64,000 bases of DNA. It comes from a bacterium (GTDB lineage: Bacteria > Bacillota > Bacilli > Lactobacillales > Streptococcaceae). This document shows positions 19,918 to 30,396 of this stretch, one piece after another. Location of the stretch: the NCBI GenBank assembly GCA_905221125.1, contig CAJNBY010000012.1:1-64000 (forward strand), given 5' to 3'. The first letter of the stretch is position 1, and every line of letters begins with the position of its first letter. Made by a program: the position numbers and the translations under genes. The notes beneath the pieces are model-generated. The model saw only the letters and a list, made by a program, of their open reading frames with translations, was not told the DNA's origin and ran no database searches.

Positions 19918-19919
19918 TG

Positions 19920-20462
19920 TCAATTTGCATCACCAAGCATCTTCATAAGGAAGTCTGTTATTTCTTGAGGACTTTCTTTTTTTCCATGTGCAATCCAAGT
20001 TTGACAGACACCAAAAAGTGCATGAGTTAGATAGATGCTACTATATTCTAATTCAATGGTATTTAGATTTAGTTGCATAAATTGCTTTTGTAAATCTGTA
20101 CTGAGCATGATATGAAGTTTATTTCGTAAGAAATTTTGGATTTCTTTGGTCCCGTTTTCAGAAAGAAGGGCAGCTAGAAGTGGTTCTGATTCTAGATATT
20201 CAAATACTTCTAAAATAGCGTCTCTTTTGTGATGAGCATGTTTTTGAAAAATATATTCAAATGTATGGAATAGCTTACTTTGATAGTGCTCAATCATATC
20301 ATACTTATCCTTATAGTGAGTATAGAAGCTGGAACGACTAATTCCAGCTTTTTCTGCTAACTTGACAGTAGAAATTTGATCAAATGGCTGTTCCATCAGT
20401 AATTGTACCATAGCATTTTCAATAGTTCTCTTTGTTTTTAAGCGTTTATTACTTTCTTGCAT
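19920..20462 (-). CDS. TetR-family transcriptional regulator
   Basis: A 180-residue repressor-type protein. The N-terminal helix-turn-helix reads FDQISTVKLAEKAGISRSSFYTHYKDKYDMI, a typical TetR/AcrR motif, followed by an alpha-helical ligand/dimer domain. It is divergent from the YhgE/Pip membrane protein. Two inverted repeats with TTTAGACA-type half sites lie in the shared 127-bp gap, so it likely represses itself and the membrane protein. The inducing ligand is unknown. Confidence 0.9.
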   Translation of the reverse strand: MQESNKRLKTKRTIENAMVQLLMEQPFDQISTVKLAEKAGISRSSFYTHYKDKYDMIEHYQSKLFHTFEYIFQKHAHHKRDAILEVFEYLESEPLLAALLSENGTKEIQNFLRNKLHIMLSTDLQKQFMQLNLNTIELEYSSIYLTHALFGVCQTWIAHGKKESPQEITDFLMKMLGDAN

Positions 20463-20482
20463 ATTTCCTCCTTGTAAACAAA

Positions 20483-20578
20483 TTAGACTATCTGTCTAAA
20501 AATGGATTTTTTATCTTGTAATTTAGATTTTTTAATGTATAATCTATTATATCAAAATTTTAGACAATATGTTTAAAA
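20483..20578. promoter_or_regulatory. Putative TetR operators and promoter of the YhgE/Pip gene
   Basis: Inverted repeat 1 is TTAGAC-TATCT-GTCTAA (20483-20499). Inverted repeat 2 is TTTTAGACA-ATA-TGTTTAAAA (20558-20578), with one mismatch between half sites. Between them lies a plus-strand promoter: TTGTAA (20516-20521), 16 bp, TATAAT (20538-20543). The repeats share the half site TTAGAC, so one regulator probably binds both. Confidence 0.75.
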
Positions 20579-20589
20579 AAGGAGAATCT

Positions 20590-23232
20590 ATGTTTAAAGA
20601 ATGGAAAGCAATTTTTAAAAAACCAACCTTTATTATTGTCATGATAGGGATTTCTCTTATTCCAGCTCTGTACAATATCATATTTTTGTCATCAATGTGG
20701 GATCCATATGGGCAATTGTCTGACTTACCTGTGGCAGTTGTCAATCATGATAAAGAGGCTTCCTATAATGGTAATACCATGGCTATAGGAAAAGACATGG
20801 TATCCAATTTAAAAGAAAATAAAAGCTTAGATTTTCATTTCGTAGATGAAGATGAAGGAAAGAAGGGATTGGAAGATGGCAATTACTATATGGTAGTGAC
20901 TTTACCAAGTGATTTATCTGAAAAAGCAGCTTCGATTTTAACGAATCATCCAGAGCAAATGCAAATCGATTATCAGACTTCAAGTGGTCATAGTTTTATT
21001 GCTAGCAAGATGAGCGATTCTGCGATGACACAATTGAAGCAGAATGTTTCTACCAATGTAACCGAGACCTATACTAAAGCTTTATTTAACAAGATGGTCG
21101 AATTAAAGGATGGTATGAGTCAAGCAGCTTCTGGTAGTGAAAAATTAACTGATGGAGCGAATCAATTAGTGACAGGAAGTCAAACATTAACTACCAACCT
21201 GCACTCTTTAGCAGATTCAAGTTTAACATTTTCAAATGGAACGGAGCAGTTTACTAAAGGATTATCTGCTTATGTTTCTGGTGTTGAACAACTTCATCTT
21301 GGCTTAGGGACTTTTAATAGTGGATTGCTTACATATACTGGTGCAGTGAGTAAATTAGATAGCGGATTAGGTCAATTAGCTTCTAAAAGTCCTGAATTAG
21401 TAGGAGGAATCAATCAATTATATACTGGTGTAGAGGCCTATACTGGCGGTGTTTCACAACTCAATACTGGTCTTAATCAATTTTCATCTGGTGTTAGTGC
21501 CTATACAAACGGAGTGGGAAATCTTGCAACAGGTGCTAATCAGTTATCTAGTCAATCAGCTACACTTCGAATGGGTGTGGAGCAATTAAGTGAAGGGATT
21601 CAACAACTTTCTAGTAAGTTAGATGCTTCGTCTGGGAAAAAAGATCAAATTAATCAATTATCTTCTGGTCTAAATCAGTTAAATCAAGTTATTCAAAATA
21701 TTGATGTTGGAGATACAAAACAATTAGATTCTGTTTTATCAAGTATAGTATCTCTTTCTAATCAAATGTTAGCACGTGCGCAGTCTGATAAAGCGACTAC
21801 ATTAGCTAATATTCAATCGACAGCAGCTTATCAATCATTGACAAGTGAGCAACAAGCTGAGATAAGCGCTTCTGTATCTCAAAATTCGACTGATAGTATT
21901 CAATCGGCTCAGTCAATTGTAGCTTTAGTACAAGGTTTACAGAGAAGTTTAAAAAACTTACAAAATCAATCTTCAAATCTTTCGACATTAAAAAATCAAG
22001 CTAATCAAGTATTACCGCTTGCTTCTACTTCTTTGACAGGATTGTCAAGTGGATTAACAGAGATACAAGGAGCTGTTACTAGTAAATTAGTTCCTGCCAG
22101 TCAGTCGATTGCATCAGGTGTAAACGCATATACTATAGGTGTTGATAAAGTTTCTCAGGGAGCAAGTCAACTAAGTGAAAAGAATTCCACCTTGACAGGT
22201 AGTTTGGATCAACTAGTTTCAGGCTCAACTACCTTGACACAAAAATCTTCTAACTTGACAGCAGGAGTTGGTCAATTAGTTGAAAAAACTCCAGAATTAG
22301 TGTCTGGTATTGAAAAATTATCAACTGGCTCTAACCAATTGAATTACAAGAGTCAAGAATTGATAGCAGGAGTTGATAAATTGCAGTCAGGCTCTAGCCA
22401 ACTAGCTGACAAATCTAGTCAGTTACTTTCAGGTGCTTCTCAATTAGAAAGTGGAGCTAATAAATTGGCAGATGGAGCTGGGAAACTAGCAGAAGGTGGA
22501 ACAAAGTTAACTTCTGGATTGGAAGGTTTACAGACAGGAGTTGCTTCTTTGGGACAAGGATTAGGTAATGCTAGTGATCAACTCAAGTCAGCATCAACAG
22601 AATCTAAAAATGCAGAGATTTTGTCAAATCCTCTCAGTCTATCCAAAACTGACAATGACCAAGTTCCTGTAAATGGAATTGCAATGGCTCCTTATATGAT
22701 ATCAGTTGCTCTCTTTGTTGCAGCAATATCAACGAATATGATCTTTGCGAAGCTACCTTCAGGACGTCATCCAGAGAGCCGTTGGGCTTGGTTGAAATCT
22801 CGAGCTGAAATAAATGGTATTATAGCTGTTTTAGCAGGGATTTTGGTATATGGAGGAGTTCATCTTATTGGTTTAACTGCTAATCATGAGATGAGAACAC
22901 TTATTCTCATTATCCTAACAAGTTTAGTATTTATGTCCATGGTGACCGCTTTAACAACATGGAATAGCCGTATAGGAGCTTTCTTTTCTCTTATTTTGCT
23001 TTTATTACAGTTAGCATCAAGTGCAGGTACTTACCCACTTGCTTTGACAAATGATTTCTTTAGAGCCATTAATCCTTGGTTACCAATGAGTTATTCAGTT
23101 TCTGGATTACGACAAACAATCTCTATGACAGGAAATATTCATCATCAAGTCATTTTCCTTGTCATTATACTAGTACTATTTATTTGTTTAGGTATGCTAG
23201 CCTATCAACCTAAGAAAATGGAAGAAGATTAA
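20590..23232 (+). CDS. YhgE/Pip-family ABC-2-type membrane protein
   Basis: An 880-residue membrane protein. One transmembrane helix near the N-terminus (about 15-36) is followed by a large extracytoplasmic region (about 40-690) and a C-terminal block of five to six helices (about 700-870). The extracellular part is a ladder of short repeats of the type G-x-x-x-L-x-x-G, interrupted by a coiled-coil stretch around residues 350-480. This is the architecture of YhgE/phage-infection (Pip) proteins and ESX-related Esa-like proteins. The start at 20590 follows AAAAGGAGAATCT. It is probably TetR-controlled; its transported substrate is unknown. Confidence 0.88.
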   Translation: MFKEWKAIFKKPTFIIVMIGISLIPALYNIIFLSSMWDPYGQLSDLPVAVVNHDKEASYNGNTMAIGKDMVSNLKENKSLDFHFVDEDEGKKGLEDGNYYMVVTLPSDLSEKAASILTNHPEQMQIDYQTSSGHSFIASKMSDSAMTQLKQNVSTNVTETYTKALFNKMVELKDGMSQAASGSEKLTDGANQLVTGSQTLTTNLHSLADSSLTFSNGTEQFTKGLSAYVSGVEQLHLGLGTFNSGLLTYTGAVSKLDSGLGQLASKSPELVGGINQLYTGVEAYTGGVSQLNTGLNQFSSGVSAYTNGVGNLATGANQLSSQSATLRMGVEQLSEGIQQLSSKLDASSGKKDQINQLSSGLNQLNQVIQNIDVGDTKQLDSVLSSIVSLSNQMLARAQSDKATTLANIQSTAAYQSLTSEQQAEISASVSQNSTDSIQSAQSIVALVQGLQRSLKNLQNQSSNLSTLKNQANQVLPLASTSLTGLSSGLTEIQGAVTSKLVPASQSIASGVNAYTIGVDKVSQGASQLSEKNSTLTGSLDQLVSGSTTLTQKSSNLTAGVGQLVEKTPELVSGIEKLSTGSNQLNYKSQELIAGVDKLQSGSSQLADKSSQLLSGASQLESGANKLADGAGKLAEGGTKLTSGLEGLQTGVASLGQGLGNASDQLKSASTESKNAEILSNPLSLSKTDNDQVPVNGIAMAPYMISVALFVAAISTNMIFAKLPSGRHPESRWAWLKSRAEINGIIAVLAGILVYGGVHLIGLTANHEMRTLILIILTSLVFMSMVTALTTWNSRIGAFFSLILLLLQLASSAGTYPLALTNDFFRAINPWLPMSYSVSGLRQTISMTGNIHHQVIFLVIILVLFICLGMLAYQPKKMEED

Positions 23233-23259
23233 AAAAATCGACCAACTGGTCGATTTTTT
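23231..23259. terminator. Bidirectional terminator between yhgE and yfhO
   Basis: AATCGACC-AACT-GGTCGATT is flanked by A7 and T7, so it can end both converging transcripts. Confidence 0.9.
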
Positions 23260-25803
23260 TTATATCTTAGATGACTTTCGTTTGTGATTATAAATTCCAA
23301 ATAGTAAAAGTGAAGTAAAGGAACAGATTGCTCCAGTAATAAAACCATTGGGAATAAAGGAAAGTGTAATAGTTCCTTTTCCCTTGGGAACATCAACTTT
23401 CATAAATCCAGTTTGAGCTTGTTTAATTTCTATTTTCTTATCATCTTGGTAGGCAGACCAACCTTTGTCATAAGGAATGGTGAAGAAAATAGATGTATCT
23501 TGTTTGACATCATATCTAGCAAAAACCCTGTTTTTAGAAGTTGATACTGTTACAGGCTGTTCTTTAATTTTTTGAATTGCCTCAGTTAAAGTTTGGGTAT
23601 CTAAACTATAGAAAGTAGGAGATTCAAATGATACTTGTGAATTTCCAGGGAAACTAACATTGATATTGAAAGTTTTTTTCTCTTTTGTATAGCCTAGATT
23701 AAAGAAGGAGAAGACATTATCAGTTGTAAAAGTCTTTTTTTCACCATTTACAAGGATGTCAACCTTCTTTTGTTTATCATTAGAAAAGTGAAGATTTGTG
23801 AAAGAAAGATAAACTTGGCTGTTTTCTGGTACTTCAATTTGATACTGGATTGCTGCATCCTCATTTGAAGAACTTGTAACACTAATCAAATCATCAGTAT
23901 TCTCTGTTTTTTCATAGGGTATTGGAGAAAAATAATCAAAATTGACGTTAGCAAGTTGATTTAAAAATGAGGCCTGATTATCCAAGGTATGTTCATTGAA
24001 CTTGACATCATTGTAAACAGATTGACTAGCAAAGGCAATCGGAAGAGAGAATTGATTTTCATATAGGGTAAGATTATCTTTTTGATATACATCTTGGAAA
24101 CCATACTTATCAATAGGGTTTTCTGAGATATTGTACTGAATTCCAAATAAACTATCAGCTAAAATGCTATTATTGGCATAACGGAGATTGAGATTGGTCC
24201 CAGAGGATTTAAACCCAAGTTTATCCAAAGTAGAGCTTGCTGAACGATTTCGAACAGAAGAAAATTGAGAGATTCCATTGTAGTTGAATTTCATACTGTC
24301 ATTTCCTGTCTGAGTCTCTAGTTTCTCAGTACGAGTAAATGAATTTCCAATATATGTTGAGAAAGAGTCCATAGCTGGTATATCTCTACTATATGCACTT
24401 TGAGAAGCAAATCCCCATTCCTTAGCAATTCCGTCCATTTGAGATGAAGCATTTAAACTCATTTCAACCAGTATAAATAAAGAGATTAGAATGGCAAACA
24501 GTTTTACAGAGATAAACTTTTTGATAACTGCAAGGAGTAAAAGAGAATAGACAACTAAAAATTCAAGAGTAAGTAGAATATTCAAATCTGTTAAAAAAGA
24601 ATAATATGATTTTAGATAGATGGTGGCTAAAAATCCTATTATAACAAGAAAAAGCGAAGCTAAAAAATTCCAGACTTTGATTTCTTTCAGACGATTTAAG
24701 ACTTCCGCTGCTGTATAAATTAACAAGGTAGAGAAAATCCAAGCATAACGATGTAAAAACATGTTTGGAGTATGCATGCCTTGCCAAAATAAATCAAGAG
24801 CTTCAATATAAAAGCTTGCAATTAGAAATGCAAAGAAGATTGCATAGATAAGTTTCACGTGAAACTTAATAGATTTCATCGTAAAAAATAAAATAGTCAA
24901 AATAAAGGGAAGTAGTCCAACAAAAATCATTGGGATGGCCCCATACTTTGTTGTGTCAAAGGAACCGATGAATTGTTTAGCAAAGAGATCAAGATACCAG
25001 CTACTTTCAGTTTGAAACTTTGTAATTTCAGTTAATTTTTCCCCATGTGTCTGTAAATCAAACAGAGTAGGAAGAGTTAGAATCAAACTAGCCATACCAG
25101 CTAAAACGGAGGTGATTATGAAATCAAGAAAAGATGATTTTCGAGTTTTAAAGTCCCAAGAAATTTGGCAGAGATACCAGAAAATAAGAAACAATGCTGT
25201 CATATAGCCAAAATAATAGTTTTGGATAAATAAGATTGACAGACTTGTAAAGTACAATAGGAAATTCTTTTCAGTGATAAGTAGCTGTAAACCAGTTATA
25301 ATTAAAGGAATCAAGATAAAAACATCTAGCCAGGTTTTTATCTCTAATTGACTGACAGTGAAACTCATCAGAGCATAGGAAGTAGATAAAGCTAGTTTTA
25401 AAGGCTTAGGAATCGATTGAAATAATTTATTTAAACTAAAGTAAGTTGACAGTCCAATCAATCCAAATTTTAAGAGAGTTGTCAGATAGACAGCGTCTGG
25501 CATATTAGTTAGATCAAAAAAGTAAACTAGTGGTGAAAGGAAACTACCCAAGTAATAACTAGATAGGGCATAGAAATTCAATCCGAGGCCACTTGTAAAG
25601 GTGTAGAACAAACTACCATTTCCATGTAGGATATTTCTTAGAGCTATATCAAAAATAACGTATTGATGAAACCCATCTCCTAATAGTGGAGATGTATCGC
25701 TATTCCAGTAGATACCTTGAGATAGATATACTCCTATCATAATGATTATGGGAATGATGAAAGAAACAAAATAGGTCCAATATGTTTTAAAAAATAATTT
25801 CAT
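23260..25803 (-). CDS. YfhO-family polytopic membrane protein
   Basis: An 847-residue integral membrane protein. About 12-13 hydrophobic helices fill residues 1-440, a soluble extracytoplasmic domain covers about 450-815, and one more helix lies near the C-terminus before a basic tail (YNHKRKSSKI). The N-terminal half resembles GT-C glycosyltransferases, and the overall plan is that of YfhO (Pfam YfhO). In other Gram-positives YfhO relatives glycosylate lipoteichoic or wall teichoic acids; a similar role here is inference. It is monocistronic, bounded by terminators on both sides. A perfect parS palindrome lies inside the gene at 24851. Confidence 0.85.
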   Translation of the reverse strand: MKLFFKTYWTYFVSFIIPIIIMIGVYLSQGIYWNSDTSPLLGDGFHQYVIFDIALRNILHGNGSLFYTFTSGLGLNFYALSSYYLGSFLSPLVYFFDLTNMPDAVYLTTLLKFGLIGLSTYFSLNKLFQSIPKPLKLALSTSYALMSFTVSQLEIKTWLDVFILIPLIITGLQLLITEKNFLLYFTSLSILFIQNYYFGYMTALFLIFWYLCQISWDFKTRKSSFLDFIITSVLAGMASLILTLPTLFDLQTHGEKLTEITKFQTESSWYLDLFAKQFIGSFDTTKYGAIPMIFVGLLPFILTILFFTMKSIKFHVKLIYAIFFAFLIASFYIEALDLFWQGMHTPNMFLHRYAWIFSTLLIYTAAEVLNRLKEIKVWNFLASLFLVIIGFLATIYLKSYYSFLTDLNILLTLEFLVVYSLLLLAVIKKFISVKLFAILISLFILVEMSLNASSQMDGIAKEWGFASQSAYSRDIPAMDSFSTYIGNSFTRTEKLETQTGNDSMKFNYNGISQFSSVRNRSASSTLDKLGFKSSGTNLNLRYANNSILADSLFGIQYNISENPIDKYGFQDVYQKDNLTLYENQFSLPIAFASQSVYNDVKFNEHTLDNQASFLNQLANVNFDYFSPIPYEKTENTDDLISVTSSSNEDAAIQYQIEVPENSQVYLSFTNLHFSNDKQKKVDILVNGEKKTFTTDNVFSFFNLGYTKEKKTFNINVSFPGNSQVSFESPTFYSLDTQTLTEAIQKIKEQPVTVSTSKNRVFARYDVKQDTSIFFTIPYDKGWSAYQDDKKIEIKQAQTGFMKVDVPKGKGTITLSFIPNGFITGAICSFTSLLLFGIYNHKRKSSKI
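24851..24866. promoter_or_regulatory. parS site inside the yfhO-like gene
   Basis: AGTTTCACGTGAAACT, a perfect 16-bp palindrome matching the parS core GTTTCACGTGAAAC. It lies about 10.4 kb to the right of oriC. Confidence 0.9.
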
Positions 25804-25823
25804 TTTACCTCATAAAATGTTAG

Positions 25824-25854
25824 AAAACTCAGCTGGTTAGCCCAACTGAGTTTT
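25824..25854 (-). terminator. Terminator after the ABC-F gene
   Basis: AAAACTCAG(C)T/A(A)CTGAGTTTT, an 11-bp stem with a short loop, lies just downstream of the ABC-F stop. On the minus strand it is followed by CTAACATTTT. Confidence 0.75.
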
Positions 25855-25862
25855 GAATTTTT

Positions 25863-27485
25863 TTAGTCTTTCCAAAGTTCTTTAACTTTTGCTTGTACTT
25901 CTGCATTCTCTAGGAATTCATCATATGTTTCATCGATACGGTCAATGACGCCATTTTTAGACAAGACAATGATATGGTTGGCTAGAGTTTGAATAAACTC
26001 GTGGTCATGGCTGGCAAAGATGATTGATTCTTTAAAGTTTTTCAATCCATCATTCAAGCTTGAGATAGATTCCAAGTCCAAGTGATTGGTTGGATCATCA
26101 AGTACAAGGACATTTGATTTTAAGAGCATGAGTTTTGAAAGCATGACACGAACTTTTTCTCCCCCTGACAAGACATTTACAGGTTTGTTAACCTCATCTC
26201 CAGAGAAGAGCATACGGCCGAGGAAACCACGTAGGAAAGTATTGTCATCTTCTTCTTTACTTGCGAATTGACGCAACCAGTCAAGGATTGACTCTCCTCC
26301 TGCAAAATCTGCCGAGTTATCTTTTGGCAGGTAAGATTGACTAGTGGTCACTCCCCACTTGACAGTTCCTTCATAGTCAATGTCTCCCATGATTGCACGA
26401 ATTAATGCAGTCGTTTGGATGTCATTTTGTCCAATAAGCGCTGTCTTATCACCTGGACGCAAGATAAAGCTGATATTATCTAAAATAGTCTCACCATCAA
26501 TCTTTACAGTTAGATTTTCTACTGTCAAGAGATCATTACCAATCTCACGTTCCGCTTTAAAGTTGATAAATGGATATTTACGACTAGATGGTACAATTTC
26601 TTCAAGTTCAATCTTATCAAGCATTTTCTTACGTGATGTTGCTTGTCTTGATTTAGAAGCATTAGCAGAGAAACGAGCAACGAACTCTTGCAATTGTTTA
26701 ATTTTTTCTTCTGCTTTGGCATTACGGTCTGCTAGCAATTTAGCAGCGAGCTCAGAAGATTCTTTCCAGAAGTCGTAGTTTCCGACATAGAGTTTGATTT
26801 TTCCAAAGTCAAGGTCGGCCATGTGAGTACATACTTTGTTTAAGAAGTGACGGTCGTGGGATACTACGATAACTGTGTTATCAAAGTCAATCAAGAAGTC
26901 TTCTAACCAAGTAATAGATTGGATGTCTAAACCGTTGGTAGGCTCGTCCAAGAGAAGAACATCTGGTTTACCAAAAAGTGCTTTGGCGAGGAGAACTTTT
27001 ACTTTTTCACCGTTGGCCAATTCGCTCATGTTTTGATAGTGCAATTCTTCTGGAATGTTTAGGTTTTGAAGTAGTTGAGAGGCTTCGCTTTCTGCTTCCC
27101 AGCCTCCAAGCTCGGCAAACTCTCCTTCGAGTTCGGCAGCACGCACTCCATCCTCATCTGAGAAATCTTCCTTCATGTAGATGGCATCTTTCTCTTTCAT
27201 GATGCTATAAAGTTTTTCATTTCCCATGATAACAACATCAATGGCACGTTCATCTTCATAGTCAAAGTGATTTTGACGAAGAACAGAGAGACGTTCATCT
27301 GGACCAAGAGAGATGTGACCAGTAGTAGGTTCGATATCTCCGGCTAAAATTTTTAAAAAGGTTGATTTTCCGGCACCATTAGCACCAATTAATCCATAAG
27401 TATTTCCTTCTGTAAATTTGATATTGACATCATCAAAAAGTTTGCGATCACTAAAACGTAGTGAAACATCAGATACTGTAAGCAA
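25863..27485 (-). CDS. ABC-F ATPase (YkpA/YbiT-like)
   Basis: A 540-residue protein with two ABC ATPase domains and no membrane segment; ABC-F proteins act on the ribosome rather than in transport. NBD1 has Walker A GANGAGKS (34-41) but a degenerate signature (LANGE). NBD2 has a degenerate Walker A (GQNDIQTT, 352-359) and a normal LSGGE signature. The two are joined by a basic P-site tRNA-interaction linker (about 245-300, SANASKSRQATSRKK). The start codon is TTG (27483-27485), preceded by AGGAG at 7 bp. It is most like housekeeping YkpA/YbiT rather than antibiotic-resistance ABC-F proteins. Confidence 0.9.
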   Translation of the reverse strand: MLTVSDVSLRFSDRKLFDDVNIKFTEGNTYGLIGANGAGKSTFLKILAGDIEPTTGHISLGPDERLSVLRQNHFDYEDERAIDVVIMGNEKLYSIMKEKDAIYMKEDFSDEDGVRAAELEGEFAELGGWEAESEASQLLQNLNIPEELHYQNMSELANGEKVKVLLAKALFGKPDVLLLDEPTNGLDIQSITWLEDFLIDFDNTVIVVSHDRHFLNKVCTHMADLDFGKIKLYVGNYDFWKESSELAAKLLADRNAKAEEKIKQLQEFVARFSANASKSRQATSRKKMLDKIELEEIVPSSRKYPFINFKAEREIGNDLLTVENLTVKIDGETILDNISFILRPGDKTALIGQNDIQTTALIRAIMGDIDYEGTVKWGVTTSQSYLPKDNSADFAGGESILDWLRQFASKEEDDNTFLRGFLGRMLFSGDEVNKPVNVLSGGEKVRVMLSKLMLLKSNVLVLDDPTNHLDLESISSLNDGLKNFKESIIFASHDHEFIQTLANHIIVLSKNGVIDRIDETYDEFLENAEVQAKVKELWKD

Positions 27486-27558
27486 TGTTTTTCTCCTATA
27501 TATGTAATATATTTATTCTACTAGAAAATACGGAAATATTCAAATTTTTATCTGTTAA

Positions 27559-27597
27559 TTTTGTGTAAATTACATTTACAGTACACTTTACACAAAA
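27559..27597. promoter_or_regulatory. Long perfect inverted repeat between the ABC-F gene and trpS
   Basis: TTTTGTGTAAA (27559-27569) and TTTACACAAAA (27587-27597) are perfect 11-bp inverted repeats 17 bp apart. The spacer holds a further TTTACA and GTACAC. There is no U-run, so a DNA operator is more likely than a terminator. The cognate protein is not known. It lies about 60 bp upstream of the trpS -10 element. Confidence 0.6.
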
Positions 27598-27653
27598 CCG
27601 TGAATAGCAAGGTTGATTTATTTTGATAAATTGCGGTTATTTCATTAAAAAAA

Positions 27654-27662
27654 TGCTATAAT
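27654..27662 (+). promoter_or_regulatory. Extended -10 promoter of trpS
   Basis: TGCTATAAT, a TGn-extended -10, lies 28 bp before the ATG. A GAAGGAGAA ribosome-binding site follows. Confidence 0.75.
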
Positions 27663-27690
27663 TGAAGGGACTATATCGAAGGAGAACAAA

Positions 27691-28716
27691 ATGACTAAAC
27701 CCATTATTTTAACAGGAGACCGTCCAACAGGAAAATTGCATATTGGACATTATGTTGGAAGTCTCAAAAATCGAGTATTATTACAGGAAGAGGGTAAGTA
27801 TGATATGTTTGTGTTCTTGGCTGACCAACAAGCCTTGACAGATCACGCCAAAGATCCTCAAACCATTGTAGAGTCTATCGGAAATGTGGCTTTGGATTAT
27901 CTTGCAGTTGGATTGGATCCAAGTAAGTCAACTATCTTTATTCAAAGTCAAATTCCAGAATTAGCTGAGTTGTCTATGTATTATATGAATCTAGTTTCAT
28001 TAGCACGTTTGGAGCGCAATCCAACTGTCAAGACAGAGATTGCTCAGAAAGGCTTTGGAGAAAGTATTCCGACAGGCTTTTTAGTCTATCCAATCGCTCA
28101 AGCAGCTGATATCACAGCTTTCAAGGCTAATTATGTTCCTGTAGGAACAGACCAAAAACCAATGATTGAGCAAACTCGTGAAATTGTTCGTTCTTTTAAC
28201 AATGCATATAACTGTAATGTTTTGGTGGAACCGGAAGGTATTTATCCAGAAAATGAGAGAGCAGGTCGTTTGCCTGGTTTAGATGGAAATGCTAAAATGT
28301 CTAAATCACTTAATAACGGTATTTATTTAGCTGATGATGCGGATACTTTGCGTAAAAAAGTAATGAGTATGTATACAGATCCAGATCATATCCGCGTTGA
28401 GGATCCAGGTAAAATTGAAGGAAATATGGTTTTCCATTATCTAGATGTTTTTGGTCGTCCAGAAGATGCTCAAGAAATTGCTGATATGAAAGAACATTAT
28501 CAACGAGGTGGTCTTGGTGATGTGAAAACCAAACGTTATCTACTTGAAATATTAGAACGTGAACTGGGTCCTATTCGTGAGCGCCGTATCGAATTTGCTA
28601 AGGATATGGGAGAAGTTTATAATATGCTTCAAAAAGGTAGTGAAAGAGCGCGTGAAGTTGCAGGTCAAACCCTATCTGAGGTTAAAGGAGCAATGGGACT
28701 TCATTACTTTAACTAA
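27691..28716 (+). CDS. trpS: Tryptophanyl-tRNA synthetase
   Basis: Class I aminoacyl-tRNA synthetase charging tRNA-Trp. The 341-residue protein has the HIGH-type motif LHIGHYVG (about 17-24), the KMSKS motif ([10 protein letters not shown]), the tryptophan-recognition region around DQQALTDH, and a C-terminal anticodon-binding helical domain. The length is normal. No T-box specifier structure is seen in the short leader. It is followed by its own terminator, so it is transcribed separately from guaB. Confidence 0.97.
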   Translation: MTKPIILTGDRPTGKLHIGHYVGSLKNRVLLQEEGKYDMFVFLADQQALTDHAKDPQTIVESIGNVALDYLAVGLDPSKSTIFIQSQIPELAELSMYYMNLVSLARLERNPTVKTEIAQKGFGESIPTGFLVYPIAQAADITAFKANYVPVGTDQKPMIEQTREIVRSFNNAYNCNVLVEPEGIYPENERAGRLPGLDGNAKMSKSLNNGIYLADDADTLRKKVMSMYTDPDHIRVEDPGKIEGNMVFHYLDVFGRPEDAQEIADMKEHYQRGGLGDVKTKRYLLEILERELGPIRERRIEFAKDMGEVYNMLQKGSERAREVAGQTLSEVKGAMGLHYFN

Positions 28717-28730
28717 GTTTATTTTACAAG

Positions 28731-28768
28731 AAACTATCATTTCTATTTCGAAGAAAAGATAGTTTTTT
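28731..28768 (+). terminator. Terminator after trpS
   Basis: AAACTATC...TTTCT / AGAAA...GATAGTTT hairpin followed by TTTT. Confidence 0.8.
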
Positions 28769-28785
28769 ATTTACCCCTGTAACAT

Positions 28786-30346
<1,561 letters not shown>

Positions 30347-30354
30347 AAGAAATA

Positions 30355-30387
30355 AAAAGAACTCCTGCGAAAAACAGGAGTTCTTTT
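30355..30387. terminator. Bidirectional terminator between guaB and recF
   Basis: AAAAGAACTCCTG/CAGGAGTTCTTTT, a 13-bp perfect stem, is flanked by A and T runs. Confidence 0.92.
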
Positions 30388-30396
30388 ACAATGTTG

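Noticed and set aside
21100..22620. Repeats in yhgE considered as a CRISPR array or tandem DNA repeat
   Set aside because: The repetition is at protein level, with divergent DNA and no fixed spacer or palindromic unit.
26380..26778. A 132-codon antisense frame in the ABC-F gene
   Set aside because: No start signal and no similarity; an expected shadow frame.
27486..27690. T-box leader upstream of trpS
   Set aside because: The leader from the predicted promoter is under 30 nt; no specifier loop, T-box sequence or terminator is present.
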